From Funneliformis mosseae (lineage: Eukaryota > Glomeromycota > Glomeromycetes > Glomerales > Glomeraceae), in the NCBI GenBank assembly GCA_910592005.1, contig CAJVPP010000118.1, positions 1 through 47,047 on the forward strand: a DNA stretch of 47,047 nucleotides, read 5' to 3'. The translations under genes were made by a program, and so were the position numbers. Below, piece after piece: positions 1-11,200 of the stretch (the first letter of the stretch is position 1; each line of letters opens with the position of its first letter). The notes below the pieces were generated by a model, which saw nothing but the letters and a program-made list of their open reading frames with translations, was not told where the DNA came from and did no database searches.

Positions 1-440
1 TACAATAATTTATAACTGAAAATAAAAATAATAATAAAATAATAAAAATAATAAAAATAATAAAAATATTACATGTCTTTTATAAAAAACCCTCCAAAAA
101 AAATAAAAAAAATATATATAGAAGAAAAAATATAAAAATATCTATCTAAAAAGATATGAAAAACTATGGGCAGACTGAGTAACCACTCTAGGCAGTTCAG
201 GTATCCACTCATCTTTTTTCTTTTTGAAAATGCTTTATCTTTCCATTCTTGTAATTTTTTTTCACTTCTTTTATGGACCATTGTGATAAAAAAAAAAGAT
301 CACAAGAAATATTTTTTTATTTTTCACGTGAAAATAAAGGATCATATATCCTAATCCTAATATAATCATTCAACATGTACATTACTTCTTTTTTTTTAAA
401 ATGCAATGATCATACCACTAGTTGCTAAACAGTAATAAAG
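1..440. other. AT-rich non-coding DNA at left edge
   Basis: This stretch is low-complexity, with AATAAA-like reiterations in the first 70 bases and several A and T homopolymers. Two short overlapping open frames on opposite strands have strongly biased Lys/Ile/Phe composition and no recognisable motif, so I do not call them genes. I see nothing else here. Confidence 0.6.
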
Positions 441-444
441 TCAT

Positions 445-545
445 GTGACATTAACGCTATAACGAATTATTTAGTATATATAATGAATAATTCATTATAG
501 CGTTAACGAATTTTTTTATAATGAAGACCTGATTAACTCAGACGC
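445..545. repeat. Foldback/MITE-like repeat with a near-perfect hairpin
   Basis: Bases 451-471 and 486-506 are inverted copies (21 bp with one mismatch) separated by 14 bases. The arms begin TTAACGCTATAA. The segment 518-538 (ATAATGAAGACCTGATTAAC...) extends the repeat. A related copy lies in the opposite orientation at 31862-31950, so this is a dispersed family. It abuts the point where the recombinase relic to its right stops, so it may have truncated that gene. Confidence 0.6.
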
Positions 546-1397
546 CAAATTTGTTATATCAAGGGTTTACTGTAAGCAATTGTCTTGCTTGCTCCTCATT
601 TTTTTTAGTGATCTAAAATACTTGAGAAATATTCTGTTGGTCTCAGTTTTTTGCGTATCTAGTTATACCCCCATTTGCTATGCGCAAGTTTTTAATTTCA
701 GCAAGGCGGATATAGAGCATAATTATTATATCAGTTAGGGCCTGTTTATTAGATATGTTAGACACAACATACAAATCTAGCTGTTCCTTAATCGATTCTA
801 ATGAGAAGTAGTCTGGATAATGAAGTCCTTCATTTTTATGTTACTTAGTACACTTCTGTTGGATTTTATTAGATGCTCTGGTTATCTCTGAAATCTTAGT
901 AGCAGAGATTATTTTTTTTGGAGCATTGAGGGTTCGTAATTCTCTTCGAAATCTGGAGAGACGTGATAAGGTGACAATAGGATCAGAAGCAGTTTTAGTT
1001 AAAGTTCTAGATATCGTTTTTATATCTTTTTCACTAAGATTATCCTAAATAATATACTAAACCGTTTCTTTAATAGTCTCCTCAGAACAAGCACTATCAG
1101 AAAGTTGATATATATTCACTTCTGCAGCCTCTGACCTATCCCTTCTTCTTTGAAGGGTACTTGGCTTTTACTTCATCCAATTCTTTCATGGGGAATTAAT
1201 ACATATATTTGTTCTTTGCTAAACTTATATCCTTTTTGAAGACGATCACGAGCTTGATACCTTTTTTCTTTATCCACCTTTGACATACCAGTTGTCAAGA
1301 GCTTAAGTATTTCTGGCGCATACTGGTTAAGCTCTTCGAGACTCATCTCATTAGTGAGTTTGTAGTCTGTAACGAACTTAGTTGTAATAGCAGACAT
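545..1397 (-). pseudogene. Decayed tyrosine recombinase-like gene (Crypton-like)
   Basis: Reading on the minus strand, a plausible start at 1397 begins MSAITTKFVTDYKL and runs 74 codons. Coding then continues across frameshifts and stops (for example EAAEVNIYQLSDSACSEET, then SRLSRFRRELRTLNAP) to about 545. The stretch MLYIRLAEIKNLRI at about 710-670 resembles the box around the first catalytic arginine of tyrosine recombinases (pattern R-x-x-E-I-x-x-L). The C-terminal His-x-x-Arg and Tyr boxes are absent because the relic ends at the 445-545 repeat. The assignment to the tyrosine recombinase/Crypton class is inference from this one box and from resemblance to protein families common in Rhizophagus. 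It lies downstream of the primase-helicase relic on the same strand and could belong to the same element. Confidence 0.45.
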
Positions 1398-1639
1398 GGA
1401 GTAGTATATAGAATAAATGGTGATAGTTAAATTAATCTGTAGTATTTAGATTATATTAAGTAGGATAAAGTTTAATTCAAAAAATTTCCTTAGAGCTATG
1501 TTTCTTTGGAAAGGAAAAATATCAGAGACAGCTTTTGACTAGATTAAAGAAGCGAAAAAAAAAATGATATAGCTTATGCTTTAGACCAGCATTACATATT
1601 TTTAAATATCTATAATAAAATGAAAATAAGTTTAATGTA

Positions 1640-2290
1640 TATTAATCTTAAAAACTTTTCCAGAAAGAAGTACTATACCCTTTGGTCTCTTTGGTAAATA
1701 TATATCTGATTCAGAGGACTCTATAGATTCTAATTACCTATTTTGACCTTGTCTATATAAGAAAAAAGATAGATCTATCTGCAAAGAAAGATACTTTCGC
1801 AAAAACAGGTGTGTTAAACACTATAGGTCTTTACCAAAAAAAATATGCATATTCTGCTGTAATAGACCGACTTTTTCTACAATACATGCTAAATCTATTT
1901 ATAAGAAAAATTGGCTAGAGTCGCAAAAAGAGTGAGTAAGATTTGTAACTTTGGCCAAAGATGCTAAAGCAAAGGAATTTTGAATATCTATAATAAAAGT
2001 GAAAGTGACGTTTTAAGATTATTAATATCAAAATTACCTTGGTGAGTCATTTTATCTGCCAATACATCAAGAAAAATAGTTCAATATGTAGGAAAGGATG
2101 CATAAGTAATTTAGGATGTTCCATACATTTTAATGTCTTTCTTAGAACAATATATCCTATCTGTAATGAGCTAACATATTCTGATATTAGAATCTGTAGC
2201 ACATATAAAAGAATTTATAAAAATGCCTGACGTGAAGGTAAAAAAGTTAAAATAGAATTAGATATGATCGAGATACCTAGCTGAATAATA
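1640..2290 (+). other. Unidentified degenerate coding relic
   Basis: The plus strand gives segments that look like decayed protein in more than one frame. One is Lys/Cys/His-rich at about 1750-1930 (with CIFCC). Another at about 1990-2250 reads with four stops and includes a run like DVPYILMSFLEQYILSVMS. I recognise no domain. It lies between the recombinase and primase-helicase relics, on the opposite strand, so it may be cargo of the same element or an unrelated insertion. Confidence that it was ever a gene is low. Confidence 0.25.
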
Positions 2291-2337
2291 ATCTGGCTAA
2301 AGTATTATTTTTTCTATCCTATAGAGTCAAAGAGTTT

Positions 2338-5300
2338 CTAAATATTATTATCTGTTTTCAGCCTGTATGGTGAAAACTCTGAAGCGCCTTTATCTCCAAA
2401 ATCAGTACCATTATATAGCCAGTAATTAATTTGATATGAATATTGCCAAACTTGTTGTCCTTTAGGTCCTATCCTTTTTTTATCACTTTTAACAGTATAT
2501 CTACACCAATTATCAGCAATTGCATTAATTACTTTTATAGCTGATTTAAGATTTAGTGTTTCTTTTGCACGAGATTTAAATCTAAAAAGCAATAAGGATT
2601 GATTTCAGATTTTCATAAATCTTTCACACAATTGAGCAAACACTTCTGAAATAATATTACCCGAAAGAGTACATATATCATCAATGCTAGTAAAGTCTAG
2701 TATTTGAAAAAGTTTCTGTATCGCCTTCTACTATTTAAACAAATATGCCTTTCATAAATTAATTGAAGATAGATCTGAAGAATTATGCGATTCCTCTTAC
2801 TGTATAGTTTCTTTAGTTTTTAACCCTTCTAAAACTTTTATTATATCTGAACCTTATCTTCAGAAATATGCCAGTCTTTTAAAATGTTATAAAGGTTCAG
2901 GATTATTAAATTTTTTTACAAAACTAATATTGTATAGATTAATTTATTTGATATCATTCATGCCCCAGTTCTGATTATCGTCTTATCTCTAATATCGCCT
3001 AAAACATATATTCTTTATAAATAGTGTTGTTGCAATATTATATTATCAGTAAACGAGCAGGTGGGAATTTGTTTAAGAACTTTAACAATCATTTAGGGTG
3101 ATATTAGGTGTATTAACTATTAATTTTGCATCAGAGCCTTTGATATTTTCTTCAATCACCTTAATAATGTTAGAAACTATTTTCCTATCGGTTATAGTAC
3201 CTTCTGTAGAAATAATTTCAAGTGAAGCTCCTGTACTAAAAACAAGACTGCAAAGAATTTCAGGAAAGTGCTTTGCTGATAAGCGTCTTTGGTATTCAGC
3301 CTCAATGTATGTTTCAACTGTTAGAGATATATCAAGAGCATAACAATCAGTAATTTTATCCCATTCACGATGTCCTTTTATTACTGTTAGTAAATTAATA
3401 GGTCTTAAAGCAGAAAGTTTAGCACGAATAAAACTATGATTTAGCTCTTGAAATATTTTAAAAGACTTCTGACTATTATATATATTGTGGATAATTCTGA
3501 ATTAATAAAGCATCTATGCAAAAGCTTCAACATGTACTCCTGTTTTAATATTGCTAATTCTTATAATAGCATCAAAATGATTAGAAATTTCAAAGGAGAT
3601 GCTAGCTTCTACAGTACTTGTGTAAATTATGCAGTCAAGAGAATTTCAGGTAGCATTAATATTAGTGAAAATCCTCTTGTCATTGCATTCCATCCATTTG
3701 ACCAAAATAAATACGAGTTAAAATAGGTGAACCATCCAATTTTTGTAATGCAAAAGCTTGGTTTGCTAAAGCTCGAGCTTTTTACATGATATCATTGTAA
3801 AAGCAACACACTTATCTTCTCAGAACATCTTAAGACCTCTTCTCATAGTCTCTGAACTTTTATTCAGATCATAAAGAATCTTAACAGTTTCGCTTATACA
3901 TAATTTATATTTATTATTGAAAATTTATATATCATTACCTCGATATTGTTTTAAGAAAGCTATAGTAGAGTCATTCGCAAAAGCATCCATAGCTACAACA
4001 TAAATAGCTAACTTTAGCAAATCTCGCATAGTATTTTTAGATTCTTGTGTATGAATACCACTAGACATTTAGTATATAACCACATTGACTTTATCTAAAA
4101 TAACTACATATAGATGCCTTCCATGAAGCTCAATACGATGTGTACTTTCAACCTGAATAATAATAATATTCTAATCACTTATAGCTAAACTACCCTCAAT
4201 TTCTTGATATTGGCATACGCGAAGTTGTAAATTCTGTAATATTTCAATTTTAGCTTTAGTCTCATTGGTAAGAGTTTTGCGATATGAAACTCAGATAAAA
4301 CAAGGCAAATTTTCTCTATTTTCAGCTAAAGAATTGAGAATTCCTCTTAAAGCTTTTGTTTTACCAGTATTTACGGGTGAACAGATAAGAGTCGTACTAG
4401 ATATAGAACTTAAGAAGTCTGGATAAGCTTCTGGAACCTCTTTCATCTCTTTATATTAATATTTTTTTCAGATAATTCAGAGAGCAAATGTGAATTTTTT
4501 ACAATATTAATTAACCTGTCATTCAATCCCTATTTAGGTCTTTCTTTCAACTTGATTATACCTGATGCCTCTCCAAATGCTAGTCCTTTATGATCTGACT
4601 TATATTGATTTTACTGATAGCATTTAAGTACAAAATAACCATTATTTCGAAGAATGTCATATAATTGATCTCTTTCATGTTTGATTCTACAAATAGGATA
4701 TACTTCATATGACTTTACTTGGAAGTTGACAAATCACTTTCTAATATAACCAATTTCAAGCCACTTATATTTTGCTGTAACTAAACCAGCTCCCTTGCTT
4801 AAGGCAGTTTTATCTTTGATAGGTTGAAATTCATCCTTTTCTGATTTTTTAGAAGAAAAGATCTGTAGCCAGATTTTGAAATAATCAGATTTAGATTAAA
4901 CTAAATAATCTTCTAGCTTGCGATATCCTTGTTTAACTAAAGAAATTGCAGGTCTTTTAACTCTATTTTCCTTTGCTGATCTAAAAAGCCGAAGACTAAA
5001 ACGTAATTTATAAAGCCTAAGGTCAATAAATTCAGAGTATAGTTTCCCAACTCTATCAGCAACTTTTTTCACAAATCCTCTAAAGTCTCTGTAGTCAACG
5101 AACTGTGCATATTTATACACAATATGCTAACTGCATTTATTAGTATTAGATGAATTAGCTAAGACAAAAGCATCTAATATTGCAAGATGGTTTAAATCAG
5201 AATATAAAATATCAACACAGGCAATTAAGATTCTGGATAATAAATATTTGTGAGTAAGTTTATATTTATCTAAAAAAGGGAGCTTAAAGTTCATTAGATC

Positions 5301-5620
5301 TAGTTTTTGCCTCACATCAATATCTAGAACTAGGTGAAGAGGCAGATTCTCATCAATGTATTCGTAAGCATCAGGGATTCTATAAACTTCAGATAGATGA
5401 TTAACTATTGTAAAACCTTTTTAGATACTCGAATAATATATTTATCAAAAATCTCTTTAGGATGATAGGCTCCTAGAAGAGAGATATCATTTTTATTATT
5501 AGACAAATATTGAAAGTATATATGATTATTATAACAGACTTATAATTGAGGTTGGCTAAACTAGAGAAGAGCCTAGTTGCATCATTTATTATTTTAGGAC
5601 GAAGCCCAAAATTTTTTTGC
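2338..5620 (-). pseudogene. Broken AEP primase-UL9-like origin-binding helicase gene
   Basis: The minus strand encodes, through many stops and frameshifts, one long two-part replication protein. N-terminal part (about 5620-4880): an archaeo-eukaryotic primase with a DID metal-binding motif (HLVLDIDVRQK, near 5320), a Ser-x-His motif whose central Trp is now a stop (near 5123), and a basic box (RLFRSAKENRVKR). Middle part (about 4450-3050): a superfamily 2 helicase of the herpesvirus UL9/origin-binding type with Walker A CSPVNTGKTK, motif Ia VSYRKTLTNE, Walker B in which LDEV has become LDKV, MDAF, and the C-terminal lobe IIYTSTVEASISFEI...HFDAIIRISN. A further block at 2592-2338 (WQYSYQINYWLYNG) is probably the C-terminal region. 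Family logic: the primase makes primers and the helicase opens an origin. At least 10 disruptions make it non-functional. It is probably a mobile-element gene rather than a host gene. Confidence 0.7.
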
Positions 5621-5722
5621 GCAAGTAATATAATATAATATATAGAAATACTAAGTATAAAATTATATGTAAATTTTTAAATAAAAATTTTGAGCGAATA
5701 TGCTTGTTAGCAAAATACTAGG

Positions 5723-5954
5723 TTAGTGGTAGTATCTAAAAGTAATCGATGCGGTAGTATTCAAAAGTAATCAATATAATAATGCCTAAAAATAATTGAT
5801 GTAGTAATACCTTAAAGTATCCTAGTATAATAACTATACGAGAAAGAGTTCTAGGAAGGTTCAGACAAAAACTAAGGTATAAATTTGGTAGTATCTAAAA
5901 GTAGAATTATATAGAAATAAAATAAGAAATTATGCTTTTAGATACTACCACTAA
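5723..5954. repeat. 232-bp element with 20-bp perfect TIRs and 25-bp tandem repeats
   Basis: Bases 5723-5742 and 5935-5954 are perfect 20-bp inverted repeats (TTAGTGGTAGTATCTAAAAG). Starting inside the left arm are about four 25-bp units (5728-5752, 5753-5777, 5778-5802, 5803-5827) on a pattern like GGTAGTATCTAAAAGTAATC, decaying rightward. Another direct copy of the 17-bp core sits at 5887-5903. This could be a non-autonomous transposon (MITE) or an iteron array. It lies about 100 bp upstream of the primase-helicase relic. Confidence 0.75.
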
Positions 5955-5959
5955 TAGGC

Positions 5960-6380
5960 AGAAAAGAGATCAGAAAGATAGAAAGATTTAGAAGAATACA
6001 CGAAAAAAGGTATGAAAGCTATATAGCCTAAACTAATTCAGCATTTTGTGCCTCATCCTCAGCAATCAAAATGGTCATAGACGAGATTGCAAGAATGACA
6101 CAATATCAGCACTTTATGCTTCACTGACAATCAAAAAATGAGTGAATGGATTGCAACACATCTTCAGCAAATAGATGGATTGCAAATTCAGCACTTCATG
6201 TCTCATCTGGCAATCAAGAGATTGGCAATCAAAAAGGAAAATATATGGACTGATTAATATAATACAAATTACACTTCTGATCCTCTAACCAACTGACCAC
6301 CAAATCAGACACTCGAAAGTTACTTAAAAGTTATTTGAAAGTGACAGGAAAGTGCCTGAAACTGGCAAGGAACTGAACAT
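5960..6380. other. Intergenic DNA with three diverged short repeats
   Basis: Three diverged copies of a motif like TTCAGCACTTTATGCCTCAT...GGCAATCAA start near 6038, 6104 and 6187. The later bases are unremarkable. No coding potential was seen. Confidence 0.4.
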
Positions 6381-6398
6381 GTGATCATGATGCAGTAA

Positions 6399-6660
6399 GA
6401 CGCAGTAAATTTCGTTAATTTTGGCCAGCACTATTCTATAATTTTGGCTAGAACTTTGGATATAAGAATTCAGCATCTAAGCTGGCATATAAGAGGTCTA
6501 AAACTGATAAATTAATAGAACTAATCTAGCACCTTGACAGTTCCAGATCACTACCATAGCACTATTATGGTACTGAGTTGGATCCTCAAATCACGTGCCT
6601 AAATATTAGCTGAAATTATGGCATAGTGTCAGCCAAAATTAAACGCAAATTTACTGCGCT
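6399..6660. repeat. MITE-like element with ~52-bp inverted arms
   Basis: Left arm 6399-6450 (from GACGCAGTAAATTTCGTTAA) and right arm 6608-6660 (its complement begins AGCGCAGTAAATTTGCGTTT) are inverted copies matching at roughly 80% by eye. There is no open frame between them. Extent and target duplication are uncertain. Confidence 0.6.
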
Positions 6661-6878
6661 ACCTGACGCGATTTTTTTACTATAATTTAACATTTAAACA
6701 GGCAATCAAACAGGCACAAAGGGTAAGTACTTCAATATAGAATCCAGCACCCAATCAGGCGTAAGAGGTCATCATTCTTAAGATTTAAAAGGATAGCTAG
6801 AGTATAAAAAAAGATACCTGATACGCGAAAATAAATAAATTATATGGTGATAATTAGATTATATTAAGATTATATTAT

Positions 6879-7019
6879 TTAGATCATATAGTGGTACTCA
6901 GATTATATAGTGGTATTTAGATCATATAGTGGTATCCAGATTATATGGTGGTAATATAATCTAGGATAAGTGGGATATCACCATGTAATATAATTTATAT
7001 TACATGGTGGTATCCCACT
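6879..7019. repeat. 19-bp tandem array followed by a 51-bp palindrome
   Basis: Four 19-bp units lie at 6879-6897, 6898-6916, 6917-6935 and 6936-6954 (consensus TYAGATYATATAGTGGTAT). They are followed by a palindrome with arms 6969-6993 and 6995-7019, one mismatch and a one-base centre. The palindrome ends exactly where transposase coding sequence begins, so it marks a rearrangement or insertion boundary. Confidence 0.8.
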
Positions 7020-7480
7020 GGGTGCATTTTCAATCAAAGGTCAAATTGGCATCCTTCTTTTTACTGAAAATATGGATGGTGCCTTTTATCGTGAAATTTT
7101 AAAGGAAAATCTCATTGATAATGCTAATTCTATCATGGGAAGGTCTTGGGTGTTCCAACAAGATAACGATTCCAAGCACATGGCCAAGAAAACCAAGAAA
7201 TTGCTTGCAGATCGTTGATGGACTGGCCATCAAATAGCCCCGACCTAAATCCTATAGAAAATTTATGGGAAATAATGAATAGCTGTGTAGAGAAAGAGGT
7301 TAACAAACTGGTGGCTAAAAAAAGTCCAATTACTGTAGATGTTTTTTGCGAGATAATTCAAAAAAAATGGGAGGAAGTTGAGCCTAAAATTTTTTGTTAA
7401 TTTAATCCGTAGCATGCCATCGAGATTAGAACAGGTAATTGAACGAAATGGTGATAAGACAGATTACTAAATAATTTTTA
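7020..7480 (+). pseudogene. Tc1/mariner transposase, C-terminal fragment
   Basis: Translation starts abruptly in GAFSIKGQIGILLF and continues through VFQQDNDSKHMAKK, which holds the second catalytic Asp. A one-base shift and a stop near 7216 interrupt it. It resumes in another frame with DWPSNSPDLNPIENLWEIM, which carries the third catalytic acidic residue, and ends after PSRLEQVIERNGDKTDY. The first catalytic Asp and the DNA-binding N-terminus are absent. Family: DDE transposase of the IS630/Tc1 superfamily, which cuts and pastes at TA sites. This copy cannot be active. Confidence 0.8.
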
Positions 7481-7710
7481 GGGATATAATCATAATATGA
7501 TGAACAACTTTTTATGTATTTTTGACCTTTATTTGTTACGCAATAAATAAAAATATAATTCTCATTATTTTTTTCGAGAACTGTACTTATAAATTTTTTG
7601 TATTACCTTAATTTAGATTAGTATTATATAGATTTATATATATTCTATAAATGCACACTCTCTTAAATGCACCCTTATACCTAGTTCCAAGGGGAGTGCG
7701 TTGAATGTAT
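7020..7710 (+). mobile_element. 3' part of a Tc1/mariner transposon
   Basis: The fragment contains the C-terminal half of a transposase (7020-7480) and, at about 7645-7710, the end region of the element with CTCTTAAATGCACCC and GTTCCAAGGGG (7684-7694). That end matches, in inverse orientation, the left TIR of the element starting at 27764, so both belong to one family with TIRs beginning CAGTCAAC. The 5' half is missing and is replaced by the palindrome. Confidence 0.7.
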
Positions 7711-8243
7711 ATAGAAAAGTTTTTAACAGGAAAATTAGCAGAGCGGTTAAAAAGTATAAATCACATAGACGTATTCCTGATTATATATTTAAAGAATTAG
7801 ATGCATCATAGTTTATCAAAATTTTAGAATTACAATTATTATCTTTACTATAATATTTTATTATAAGATTAAAAAATACATATATAAATATATATATATA
7901 CACAGAATAGCGAAATCGTCGTATTCATGCTCTGATGGTGAATTATTTAACTCTTTGGAATAGAAATGTTATTGTTGAAGAAATATTAATATAAATCTCA
8001 TTATCGCATATATATTTTTATGTATCTTCTTTGAATATGAATAAGCAAGGACTTTAGGTATCAAATTTTTTTAAATAAATTATACTGTATTTGTTTGCAA
8101 AAGCAAGTAGGCTGATTGGTCAACTATTCAACCGATAAGTACGATTAGTATATATAAATGATTGTTTCATTCAATTTTTTAAATATCTTTTATTTTTATT
8201 ATTATTATTATTATTTTCGTCTTGAATTTAATAGTTTTTTGCT
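7711..8243. promoter_or_regulatory. Upstream region of the TBC gene
   Basis: This is AT-rich sequence between the Tc1 fragment and the TBC1D5-like start codon. A TATATAAAT stretch at about 8150-8158 could be a TATA-like element. An in-frame open stretch from 8158 is not the true N-terminus, because a spliced start at 8244 fits much better. No other feature was seen. Confidence 0.35.
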
Positions 8244-11200
8244 ATGGAAAGTCAGTCTTTTGAAGAAGTCAAGTATGTTTAAAACAGGGTTTTATTTTAG
8301 TTTTAGGAATAAAATAATTGAAATTGTGCGAAAATTGTTTAGGACAAAGTGGGACGTCATTTTTAAAGATCCGTTACTTTCACTGACATCCTTGCGAGAA
8401 AAAGGTGTTAAAGGAAATATTTGTTCGCAAGGGTTAAGATCCGTTTTCTGGAAGGTATTAATGTATTCATTTTTGTTCTATTCTTTATGTATAGAGTTTT
8501 TGAAATTATCTTCTTTTTTTTTTTACGCGAAACCAGTATATAACTATTTGATATCTGTAACCACTTAGTTATACTTGGCATACTTGCCAAGTTTAGATAC
8601 TGCAACATGGCCTCTTACTCTTCATAAGGAACGACAGCATTACGCGAATCTTCGACAAAAATATATTATTAATCCTGCTTCCGAAAGTGAAAATGATGGT
8701 GCAAGCGATTTAAGTGTGAATAACCCATTATCATTAGACCAAGCCGTACGTATTTTTAATTATGGCGATTCATTATTGAATTTTAAAGACATCATTTATT
8801 TTAATTATTAATAATATCATTAGAATCCTTGGCAAGAATATTTTAAAGATACAGAATTAAGGAAAATTATTCGGCAAGATGTTGAAAGAACGTTAGTATA
8901 TTTGGATATTTTACGTGATTTATTTCTGATTAATCAAGAAAATTGAATTCTTTAATTTCTTTAGGTTTCCAGATAATCCATATTTTCGCACTTCTTTAAG
9001 TCAAAGTCGATTGCTCGATATTCTCTTCATTTATTGTAAAATGAATCAAGATGTTTCCTATCGTCAAGGAATGCACGAACTTTTGGCCCCCATTTTATGG
9101 ACTGTTGATAAAGAGAGCATTCCTAGTTCCAATGGTTATGCAGTGGAAAATGGTGAAGAGACGATTATTAAGCAAACTTTAAATGCAGATTACGTTGAAC
9201 ATGACACCTTTGCTTTATTTTCTGCATTGATGAAAGCGGCAAAAGTATATTATGAATATAATGATGAAGTTTTCAATAGAAGACCTATAAAGGTATGTTA
9301 AATTCTCAGAAAAGTAGCGGTATTTATGTCGTTCAAATTATTTGGTTAACTTGGATTCATAGCGTGCCCAAGGAACTGATCTTGAATATGAAAGAAAAAT
9401 TAAAGATGCCCAAGCTGAGGTTTGTTTATTTGTAAATTTAGTAATCTTTTTTTTACTCTTTTCACTTTGTCTAAATTATATCCGAATTGATTTAAAGGCT
9501 GCAAAATCAACTCCTGTGGTTATGAAATGTAGTAAAATTTATGATGAATATCTTAGAACAATTGATCCAGAGTTATACAATCATTTAAAAGATTTAGATA
9601 TTGAGCCACAACTTTATGGAATGTAGGTTTTTTTCTTATTTATTTTGGAAAATATAATCAATCTCATCATTGCGACGTTTACGTGGATGCAATTTTGTTT
9701 CGAATAGTTTTTTTCACATATTATTATAACATCATCATACCTTTTAATTATGTACGATACTCTACTCGCGTGTAATATAGCGAATTGCAATTTTTTTTTC
9801 TATTTAAAAGTTTAGAAAATTGGAAGATTCAAATGTTGTGATCCTTATGAGTATGTGGTAGACAATGCTTTGTCATATGTTAGAAATAACTATATCCTAA
9901 TTTAGTGTGCCTTATTAGGATAAAATAACAGACTATTTCATGGTTGCAAGATGATTATATGTTATGAATTTCAGAAAATATATCTCCGAATCGGTGAGAA
10001 CTAATTATAATTATACTATACTGTAGACGCTGGATAAGACTGCTTTTCGGTCGTGAATTCCCCTTGAATCAAGTATTAATCTTATGGGATGGAATGTTTG
10101 CGGAAGATCCAACTCTGAGAATAGTTGATTTTGTATGCGTCGCAATGATGTTACTTATTCGTGATGAATGTGAGTATTATCCTATTTTTTTTTATTTAGT
10201 ATTAATTAATATTTGTAAATTTATACTGATATAATATATGATCAGTGCTAATGTCTGACTATGCTGGATGTTTAAGTATGCTAATGCGCTACCCTCCAAC
10301 ATCGGACGTAGAGGTGTTAGTTCCTCAAGCAATATTTCTTCGTGATCATTTGACACCTGAGGGCGGTGCTTCGATCATTCAAGAAAACGCACTTAGAATC
10401 GGTAAATTACTTTCCGTACCAACTCATCCACTTAAAGAACCACATAAAATTGAAGGTTTAGTACAAGAAGGATTCGTTCATGTAACGAAAAATGTATTAG
10501 AAAGTCGTGGTGCGGTAGCAATTAATAAAGCAATTCTAACTGCGGTTGGAGAAGTAAAGGTTAGTGATAGGGTGTGTTCTTTCCTCGATTTTGTTCTATT
10601 AATTGAAAATTTTGTTTATTTTTTTTTTTGTTTAGAAAAATGTCAATTTTCAGAATGTGCTCCGTAGACCAGATGGTCAAATTCGTACAGAATATGACAA
10701 ACGAACCCGTCCAGGTTCTGCTGAATATTCACAGAAATATGCACAATCAAATCACTCATATCAACAACAAATATCGAATCATGTTGATCCATTACGCTCG
10801 GAGACAACATCTGAAGAAATCACAAAATTAAAAGAACAGAATCGACAGATTGCATTGGTGGTTCAAAAAAGTATAGAAATTCTTGAACAAGAAATTTTGG
10901 GTAGGGCAAAATTGAGGGAAATCACAAGTGCGGCAGATGCGGAAAAAATTGAGAAAAGTTCTGATGGTTCCGAATCTCGATCATCATTTGAGTATATTTC
11001 GGGTAATAATAATGAAGACTCGTCGACTCTATCTCCAAACGAAATTTCTGTTCTTCACGTATTACATGGTCTCAAGCATATAAGAGATGTATTGAATGGT
11101 TTTGTAAAAGAATTTAATCCACATATTATGGAAATTTCATCTCACAATGGAGAAGATCATGATCATTGGGAAGTAGTAGACGATGGCGTTAGTGTGGTTA

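Noticed and set aside
2338..5620. Endogenised giant-virus or herpes-like virus DNA
   Set aside because: The UL9-like helicase and AEP primase occur in viruses, but no capsid, packaging or other viral gene is nearby and the context is transposon-rich. A mobile-element origin is simpler.
8158..8343. Long in-frame N-terminal extension of the TBC gene
   Set aside because: It is Phe/Tyr-rich low-complexity sequence. A 70-bp GT-AG intron (8273-8342) joining MESQSFEEV to KTKWDVIF gives the expected family start.
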